Below are positions 58,392-64,000 of a DNA stretch of 64,000 bases, in pieces. Position numbers and translations under genes: made by a program. The notes beneath the pieces are model-generated. The model saw only the letters and a program-made list of their open reading frames with translations. It searched no databases and was not told the DNA's origin. Within the stretch, counting starts at the first letter, position 1, and the number at the start of each line of letters is the position of its first letter. This stretch comes from Diaphorobacter ruginosibacter (GTDB lineage Bacteria > Pseudomonadota > Gammaproteobacteria > Burkholderiales > Burkholderiaceae_C), in NCBI RefSeq assembly GCF_014395975.1, contig NZ_CP060714.1, positions 4,712,001 through 4,776,000 on the forward strand. Reading direction: 5' to 3'.

Positions 58392-58409
58392 GCGGATCGC
58401 GCGATCCGC
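58392..58409. promoter_or_regulatory. Perfect 18-bp palindrome in the sucC leader
   Basis: GCGGATCGC and its complement GCGATCCGC meet with no spacer, 64 bp before the sucC ATG. A second, shorter palindrome (TCACTC-CA-GAGTGA) lies at 58367-58380. Either could be an operator or an mRNA hairpin in the 272-bp argC-sucC space. No regulator can be named. Confidence 0.4.
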
Positions 58410-58472
58410 GGAGGTTGAGTCCGCAATCCTGATTGGCGGTCGGGCACCAACCACTTCTCCGAGAGACACCTC

Positions 58473-59633
<1,161 letters not shown>

Positions 59634-59651
59634 GCCCTGGAGAGAAACACC

Positions 59652-60548
59652 ATGTCTATCTACATCAACAAAGACACACGCGTCATCACCCAAGGCATTA
59701 CGGGCAAGACAGGCCAGTTCCACACTGAAAAGTGCCAGGAATACGCGAACGGCAAGAACTGCTTCGTCGCTGGCGTGAACCCCAAGAAGGCTGGCGAGAA
59801 GATTTTCGACATCCCAATCTTCGGTTCCGTGAAGGACGCCGCCAAGGAAACCGGTGCGACCGTTTCCGTGATCTACGTTCCACCGGCAGGTGCTGCAGCC
59901 GCCATCTGGGAAGCCGTTGAAGCCGACCTCGACCTGGCGATCTGCATCACGGAAGGCATTCCGGTCCGCGACATGCTGGAAGTGCGCAACAAGATGCGCG
60001 CCAAGGAAGCCGCAGGCGGCAAGAAGACCCTGCTGCTGGGCCCCAACTGCCCAGGCCTGATCACGCCCGACGAGATCAAGATCGGCATCATGCCCGGCCA
60101 CATCCACAAGAAGGGCCGCATCGGTGTGGTGTCCCGTTCCGGCACGCTGACCTACGAAGCCGTGGCGCAGCTGACCGAGCTGGGCATTGGCCAGTCGACA
60201 GCCGTCGGTATCGGTGGCGATCCGATCAACGGCCTGAAGCACATCGACGTGATGAAGGCTTTCAACGACGATCCAGACACCGACGCCGTCATCATGATCG
60301 GTGAAATCGGTGGCCCGGACGAGGCGGAAGCCGCTCGTTGGTGCAAGGACAACATGAAGAAGCCGATCGTCGGCTTCATCGCCGGTGTGACAGCCCCTCC
60401 GGGCAAGCGCATGGGCCACGCAGGCGCGCTGATCTCCGGCGGTGCCGACACGGCAGACGCCAAGCTGGCCATCATGGAAGAGTGTGGCTTCACGATCACA
60501 CGCAATCCTTCCGAAATGGGCCGCCTGCTCAAGGGTCTGCTGAAATAA
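59652..60548 (+). CDS. sucD: Succinyl-CoA synthetase subunit alpha
   Basis: The CoA-binding alpha subunit, 298 residues. The N-terminal Rossmann domain has ITQGITGKTGQFHTE, and the active-site phosphohistidine lies in GKRMGHAGALISGG (His256). GGAGAG is nine bases before the ATG. Codon choice in sucCD is strongly biased (AAG, GGC, ATC), as expected for highly expressed genes. Confidence 0.97.
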   Translation: MSIYINKDTRVITQGITGKTGQFHTEKCQEYANGKNCFVAGVNPKKAGEKIFDIPIFGSVKDAAKETGATVSVIYVPPAGAAAAIWEAVEADLDLAICITEGIPVRDMLEVRNKMRAKEAAGGKKTLLLGPNCPGLITPDEIKIGIMPGHIHKKGRIGVVSRSGTLTYEAVAQLTELGIGQSTAVGIGGDPINGLKHIDVMKAFNDDPDTDAVIMIGEIGGPDEAEAARWCKDNMKKPIVGFIAGVTAPPGKRMGHAGALISGGADTADAKLAIMEECGFTITRNPSEMGRLLKGLLK

Positions 60549-60664
60549 TTTCGTAGCATCTGGGCTTTATTTCGCAAGGGTTTGCGGGCTAAAGTCCTTA
60601 AATGCTTACGCATTAATACGCATGACGAGGGCCTTGCGCCCTTCTACACTGCGAACTCCAAAAA

Positions 60665-60697
60665 GAAACGCCAGCCTGTTTTTCAGGCTGGCGTTTC
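60665..60697. terminator. Strong hairpin between sucD and terC
   Basis: A perfect 14-bp stem (GAAACGCCAGCCTG with CAGGCTGGCGTTTC) and a 5-T loop, 117 bp after sucD and 23 bp before the terC ATG. The T-rich tail (TTTCTTTTTGG) is on the minus strand, so on the plus strand it may terminate weakly, attenuate terC, or protect the sucD 3' end. Confidence 0.6.
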
Positions 60698-60719
60698 AAT
60701 TCATAACAGCGGAGTAACA

Positions 60720-61409
60720 ATGGAATTCCTCAGCACGCCCGATTTCTGGATCGGGCTGGTCAAGATCATCTGGATCAACATCATTCTCTCGGGCGACAAC
60801 GCCGTTGTCATTGCACTTGCAGCCCGCTCGCTTCCCCCCGAACAGCAGAAGAAGGCCATCATGATCGGCTCGGGCGCCGCCGTGGTGCTGCGCATCGTGC
60901 TGACCGTGGTCGCGGCCAAGCTGCTGGAGCTGTCGTTCCTGCAGATCGTCGGTGGCTGCCTGCTGCTGTGGATCGGCTATCAGCTGCTGACGGGCGACGA
61001 GGACGGAGAGGGTGAGTCCAAGGGCAACAGCGGCATGCTGGCTGCCGTGCGCACCATCCTGATCGCCGACCTGGTCATGAGCCTGGACAACGTGATTGCC
61101 GTGGCTGCCACAGCACAGGGCAACATGGTGCTGCTGATCCTGGGCCTGGCCATCAGCATCCCGCTGGTGATCTTCGGCTCCACGCTGATGATCAAGCTGA
61201 TGGAGCGCTTCCCCGTCATCGTGGTGCTGGGCGCCGCGCTGATCGGCTGGGTGGGCGGTGAAACCATCGTCAACGACAACATCCTGCACGGCTATGCGCT
61301 GGCCCACCCCTGGCTGCACTATGTGGCCGCGGCGGCCGGTGCGGTGCTCGTGGTGGCCGTGGGCAAGTTCGTGAAGGCACGCAACGAATCGAAGACGGTT
61401 GCGGCCTGA
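60720..61409 (+). CDS. TerC family membrane protein
   Basis: A 229-residue inner-membrane protein with seven hydrophobic segments. TerC signatures are present in both halves: IILSGDNAVVIALAARSLP and ILIADLVMSLDNVIAVAATA, whose aspartates are thought to bind metal. Related proteins export manganese or contribute to tellurite resistance. GGAG lies before the ATG at 60720, which excludes the in-frame ATG at 60582. No yybP-ykoY riboswitch was recognised upstream. Confidence 0.9.
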   Translation: MEFLSTPDFWIGLVKIIWINIILSGDNAVVIALAARSLPPEQQKKAIMIGSGAAVVLRIVLTVVAAKLLELSFLQIVGGCLLLWIGYQLLTGDEDGEGESKGNSGMLAAVRTILIADLVMSLDNVIAVAATAQGNMVLLILGLAISIPLVIFGSTLMIKLMERFPVIVVLGAALIGWVGGETIVNDNILHGYALAHPWLHYVAAAAGAVLVVAVGKFVKARNESKTVAA

Positions 61410-61785
61410 TCGATCTGCTGCCACCCCGTGTGCCCGCCTTGCGGCGGTGCATCTTTCCAAAGGCAAGGCCTCCGCAAGGGGGCCTTGCCTTTTTGCCATG
61501 GCTCATTGAATCTCGGGGCAGGCGTCCCTTGGGTGCTGCGCGAGCGCGACAATGGACTGCACGCATGGTGAGGTAAGGGTGTGCCTGCTTGCGTGCCTGA
61601 ATTGTCAGACGAATGTTAATAAATACTATCAGTTGCGCTTTGTTTCTTTGTGTCGTCTATCATTACGCCCAACCATCCTTTTTTAAGGGGCGTCACATGG
61701 CGGTTCGGATGCGGCATGGGCCGGGAGTTCTTCTCTCGAGATCATCGCCATTCCAGGGCTGCCAAGGTGCAGCCGCTGCTCCACC
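61410..61785 (+). other. Intergenic region between terC and the PP2C gene (376 bp)
   Basis: It contains the terC terminator (61459-61495), a low-GC stretch (61600-61690) that probably carries the promoter (TTGCGC at 61633-61638 and TATCAT at 61658-61663, 19 bp apart), and the small reading frame at 61697-61789. Nothing else was recognised. Confidence 0.6.
61459..61495 (+). terminator. Rho-independent terminator after terC
   Basis: AAAGGCAAGGCC pairs with GGCCTTGCCTTT around a TCC/GGG-closed GCAA loop (one unpaired position), followed by TTTTGCC. Confidence 0.85.
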
Positions 61786-61789
61786 ATGA
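61697..61789 (+). CDS. Small reading frame (30 codons) coupled to the PP2C gene
   Basis: The ATG at 61697 has a good AAGGGG site at 61685-61690, seven bases upstream. The frame encodes 30 residues (starts MAVRMRHGPGVLLSRSSPFQ, ends GAAAAPP) and its TGA overlaps the ATG of the PP2C gene in an ATGA. The PP2C ATG has no ribosome binding site of its own, so translation of this frame probably delivers ribosomes to it. It is either a coupling leader peptide or a real microprotein; no family is recognised. Confidence 0.45.
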   Translation: MAVRMRHGPGVLLSRSSPFQGCQGAAAAPP

Positions 61790-62601
61790 TTCATCGGTCT
61801 ACCGCTTCCCATGAATTCGTCGCATTGACGGATGTTGGACGCGTGCGCGCCAACAATGAAGATGCGGTAGGGGTCAACGAAGTCTCGGGCATGGCCATTC
61901 TTGCGGATGGCATGGGGGGCTACAACTCGGGCGAGGTGGCCAGCGCCATGGCCATCGAGTATGTGGACTCGCATGCGGCCCGCATGCTCCAGGAACTGGG
62001 CCCCGACGTCACGCCCTCCGAGTTGCGCGAGCTGCTGTACCTGTGCATCAATGGCGCCAACCGCAACATTCTCGAAGTAGCGCTCACCACGCCGCAGCAC
62101 ATGGGAATGGGAACCACCGTGGTGGTGGCGCTGTTCCGGCGTGACCGCGTGCTGCTGGCCCACCTGGGCGACTCGCGCTGCTACCGCCTGCGCGACGGGG
62201 CGCTGCAGCAACTCACGCGCGACCATTCATGGCTGCAGGAACAGATCGATGCCGGCCTGCTCACGCAGCAGCAGGCCCAGGAATCCGAATACGGTAACCT
62301 GGTCACACGCGCGCTGGGCGTCGAGCCATCGATTCAGATCGACATCGACGAATTCCCGGTGGAGCCGCAGGACCTGTACATCCTTTGCTCGGACGGCTTG
62401 ACCGACATGATCGGCGACGATGACCTCGCGGCCCTCGCACGGGCACCGACCTCGCTTGCCGACAGGGCGGAGCGCATGGTTCAGCTCGCCAACGCCATGG
62501 GCGGCAGGGACAACATCAGCGTTGTTCTGGTCCAGACCGCCGGCGAAAAACACAAACCCATCAAGCCCGGCCTGGTCTCGCGATTGCTGCGCTCATATTG
62601 A
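61786..62601 (+). CDS. PP2C family protein serine/threonine phosphatase
   Basis: A 271-residue metal-dependent phosphatase of the bacterial Stp/PrpC type. Motifs in order: LTDVGRVRANNEDAVGV, AILADGMGGYNSGE, MGTTVVVALF, LAHLGDSRCYRLR, ILCSDGLTDMI, and GGRDNISVVLV, with all metal-binding aspartates present. It dephosphorylates Ser/Thr residues, and the downstream FHA protein is a natural phosphothreonine reader. No partner Ser/Thr kinase gene is in the window. Its start overlaps the small reading frame at 61697. Confidence 0.94.
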   Translation: MIHRSTASHEFVALTDVGRVRANNEDAVGVNEVSGMAILADGMGGYNSGEVASAMAIEYVDSHAARMLQELGPDVTPSELRELLYLCINGANRNILEVALTTPQHMGMGTTVVVALFRRDRVLLAHLGDSRCYRLRDGALQQLTRDHSWLQEQIDAGLLTQQQAQESEYGNLVTRALGVEPSIQIDIDEFPVEPQDLYILCSDGLTDMIGDDDLAALARAPTSLADRAERMVQLANAMGGRDNISVVLVQTAGEKHKPIKPGLVSRLLRSY

Positions 62602-62733
62602 GCCCGATCTTTGCTAGTAAGAAGGTCACTGCAGGGGCATACTGCCGCCAAGTGACTCTTCGCCCCCATGGCGGAGTGTGCGCGCATGCAGGGATTTCTG
62701 GCTGAACAGACAATAATTCTGAAGGAAAAGATC

Positions 62734-63384
62734 ATGCCCAAGATGGTCGTATCGGTTGATGGAGTGGTCATCAAGGAAGTGCCCCTTACCAAGGAGCGCA
62801 CCACCCTTGGCCGTCGCCCGTACAACGACGTAGTCATCGACAACCTCGCCGTCAGCGGCGAGCACGCACTGGTCCACATGACGGGCGACGACGTGGAAAT
62901 CGAGGATCTGGACAGCACGAACGGAACGCAGGTCAACGGCAAGGCCGTCAAGCGCCAGAAGCTGCGTAGCGGCGACACCATTGAACTGGGCCGCTACAAG
63001 ATCCGCTTCATCGACGAAGTGCCGAGTGGCGCGCATGACTATGAAAAGACCATGCTCTTCAAGCCCGGCATGGCGCTGCCCAAGGTTCCCCACTCCCGCC
63101 CCGCGCCTCTCTCGGCCACGCCGCTGCAGGCGGACGTGAAGGTGCTCTCGGGCGCGGCTGCGGGCCGCCAGGTCTCGCTGCTCAAGGTCGTCACCACCAT
63201 CGGCAAGCCCGGCGTGGCCATCGCCTCGATCACCAAGCGCCACCACGGCTTCGTGCTGGCCCACGTGGAAGGCGGCGAACACCCCACCCTCAATGGCGAG
63301 GCCATCGGCGACGAGCCCATTCAGCTCAAGGACGGCGACCAGATCGAGATCGTGGGCACGACCATGCTGTTCATTCAGCGCTGA
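62734..63384 (+). CDS. Tandem FHA domain protein
   Basis: A 216-residue cytoplasmic protein. The first FHA domain (about residues 5-90) has the complete phosphothreonine pocket: GRRPYNDVVID, SGEHALV (Ser and His) and DLDSTNGTQVNG (Asn). The second (about residues 135-215) is degenerate: it keeps TLNGEAI and LKDGDQIEI but lacks the SxxH. GAAGGAA precedes the ATG at 62734. It lies 132 bp after the PP2C gene and before a pilin gene; the PP2C-FHA pair suggests phospho-dependent control. Confidence 0.9.
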   Translation: MPKMVVSVDGVVIKEVPLTKERTTLGRRPYNDVVIDNLAVSGEHALVHMTGDDVEIEDLDSTNGTQVNGKAVKRQKLRSGDTIELGRYKIRFIDEVPSGAHDYEKTMLFKPGMALPKVPHSRPAPLSATPLQADVKVLSGAAAGRQVSLLKVVTTIGKPGVAIASITKRHHGFVLAHVEGGEHPTLNGEAIGDEPIQLKDGDQIEIVGTTMLFIQR

Positions 63385-63449
63385 ATTAGTCAATAAAAGC
63401 TATTAATATCAAGGATTTGATAACAATTTTCGTGCCGAAATTGTTCGTC

Positions 63450-63497
63450 GTGACACTTCTGCTCGGACAAAATTGTCAATTGTTACGAGTGTGACAC
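63450..63497. promoter_or_regulatory. Two GTGACAC repeats upstream of the pilin promoter
   Basis: GTGACAC occurs at 63450-63456 and 63491-63497, 41 bp apart (about four helical turns), 54-101 bp before the sigma-54 promoter. The complement contains GTGTC, the core reported for Pseudomonas PilR sites. They are candidate sites for the PilR-type activator. Confidence 0.45.
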
Positions 63498-63550
63498 CCT
63501 TGAAAGACGTTGAATTTACATTTCGTGAGGCACGCGGTGTTAGGCGAAAG

Positions 63551-63567
63551 TTGGCACGGTTGGTGCT
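63551..63567 (+). promoter_or_regulatory. Sigma-54 promoter of the pilin gene
   Basis: TTGGCACGGTTGGTGCT matches the -24/-12 consensus (YTGGCACGRNNNTTGCW) with one mismatch (GTGC for TTGC). It lies 91 bp before the pilin ATG. Type IV pilin genes in Pseudomonas and related bacteria are transcribed by RpoN with PilR. Confidence 0.8.
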
Positions 63568-63657
63568 TTAGATAATGCAAGGCTTGGGGCTCTCGGAGTA
63601 CACCTCAAGTCTCCTGATCCTTCTTTCTTAATGATTCACTCCGGGGAGAACTTGACT

Positions 63658-64000
63658 ATGAAGCGTACTATCCAAAAGGGTTTCACCCTTATCGAATTGA
63701 TGATCGTTGTGGCGATCATTGGTATTCTGGCTGCTGTGGCACTGCCTGCTTATCAGGACTACACCGTGCGTTCACGCGTGACAGAAGGCTTGAATTTGGC
63801 ACAACCGGCGCGTGCGATGATCGTGTCTGATGTTTCGTCTCCTGCTGATCTCACTCGTACCAAAGATACTTGGAATGCGCAATCTAGTAGCACGGGTGCC
63901 GCCTCTAAGTTTGTCAATACCGTGTTGATGGCTGATGTGGCTGGCGATCAAGTGACGGCTGGGGAAATCACCATCACCTACAACGCAGGAGTTGTTGGTG
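63658..64000 (+). CDS. pilA: Type IV pilin (PilA-like), 5' part
   Basis: The major or a major-like type IV pilin; the gene runs off the window after about 114 codons. The class III prepilin leader is short (MKRTIQKG) with cleavage before FTLIELMIVVAIIGILAAVA, the conserved hydrophobic helix with Glu5. LPAYQDYTVRSRVTEGLNLA follows as in burkholderial and Pseudomonas pilins. GGGGAGAA precedes the ATG. The body is richer in A+T than the neighbouring genes, as is common for surface pilins. Confidence 0.93.
   Translation, partial: MKRTIQKGFTLIELMIVVAIIGILAAVALPAYQDYTVRSRVTEGLNLAQPARAMIVSDVSSPADLTRTKDTWNAQSSSTGAASKFVNTVLMADVAGDQVTAGEITITYNAGVVG

Noticed and set aside
60549..60719. yybP-ykoY (manganese) riboswitch before terC
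   Set aside because: Only a simple hairpin is present; the conserved loop sequences of the riboswitch were not seen.

Overview
The window is a high-GC (roughly 65%) bacterial chromosome segment. It most resembles a member of the Comamonadaceae (Burkholderiales, Betaproteobacteria; Comamonas, Delftia or Acidovorax type). The evidence is four Bug/TctC-type periplasmic solute receptors, many LysR regulators each next to a catabolic cluster, a short-form ArgC, and the gene neighbourhoods def-fmt-dprA, sucCD-terC, and PP2C-FHA-pilA. No tRNA, rRNA, CRISPR array, insertion sequence or prophage was seen.

Region 1 (1-14.4 kb) opens with the tail of a phytase-like esterase, then riboflavin synthase, a GNAT protein and a Nudix hydrolase. 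An accessory block of about 11 kb follows: LysR/LysE, the tricarballylate oxidation pair tcuA-tcuB with a LysR regulator, a Bug receptor with a CocE/S15 hydrolase, and a porin-LysR pair. mnmA comes after it. Nudix and mnmA are usually neighbours in this order, so the block looks inserted between them.

Region 2 (14.7-33.2 kb) is mostly catabolism. It holds lactate permease (lldP), then an IclR-controlled TauD-like dioxygenase, MetX-like hydrolase and Bug receptor with a perfect 30-bp palindrome upstream. Next is a RelE/HigB-HigA toxin-antitoxin pair and the glyoxylate-to-glycerate operon gcl-hyi-garR-ttuD with a divergent LysR. After these come two membrane proteins (TPR-like and rhomboid), then a Bug receptor with an M24 peptidase-fold protein and a TetR regulator.

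Region 3 (33.2-48 kb) holds ssb (with an apparent one-base frameshift), two MFS transporters, a phosphoethanolamine-transferase-like enzyme, MarR and uvrA. A 450-bp near-palindromic repeat follows, then an aspartoacylase-like/Bug/LysR cluster, pyrF and a DMT exporter.

Region 4 (48-64 kb) is mainly housekeeping: two envelope lipoproteins (one FlgO-like), pgk, azlCD, fmt, a BamE-like lipoprotein, def, a LysM protein, dprA, argC, sucCD and terC. It ends with a PP2C phosphatase preceded by a translationally coupled 30-codon reading frame, a tandem-FHA protein, and the start of a type IV pilin gene behind a sigma-54 promoter.

The points most worth following up are the ssb frameshift that opens into the tetR frame, the 450-bp inverted-repeat element, the coupled small reading frame before the PP2C gene, the M24 protein with altered metal ligands, and several near-perfect operator palindromes.
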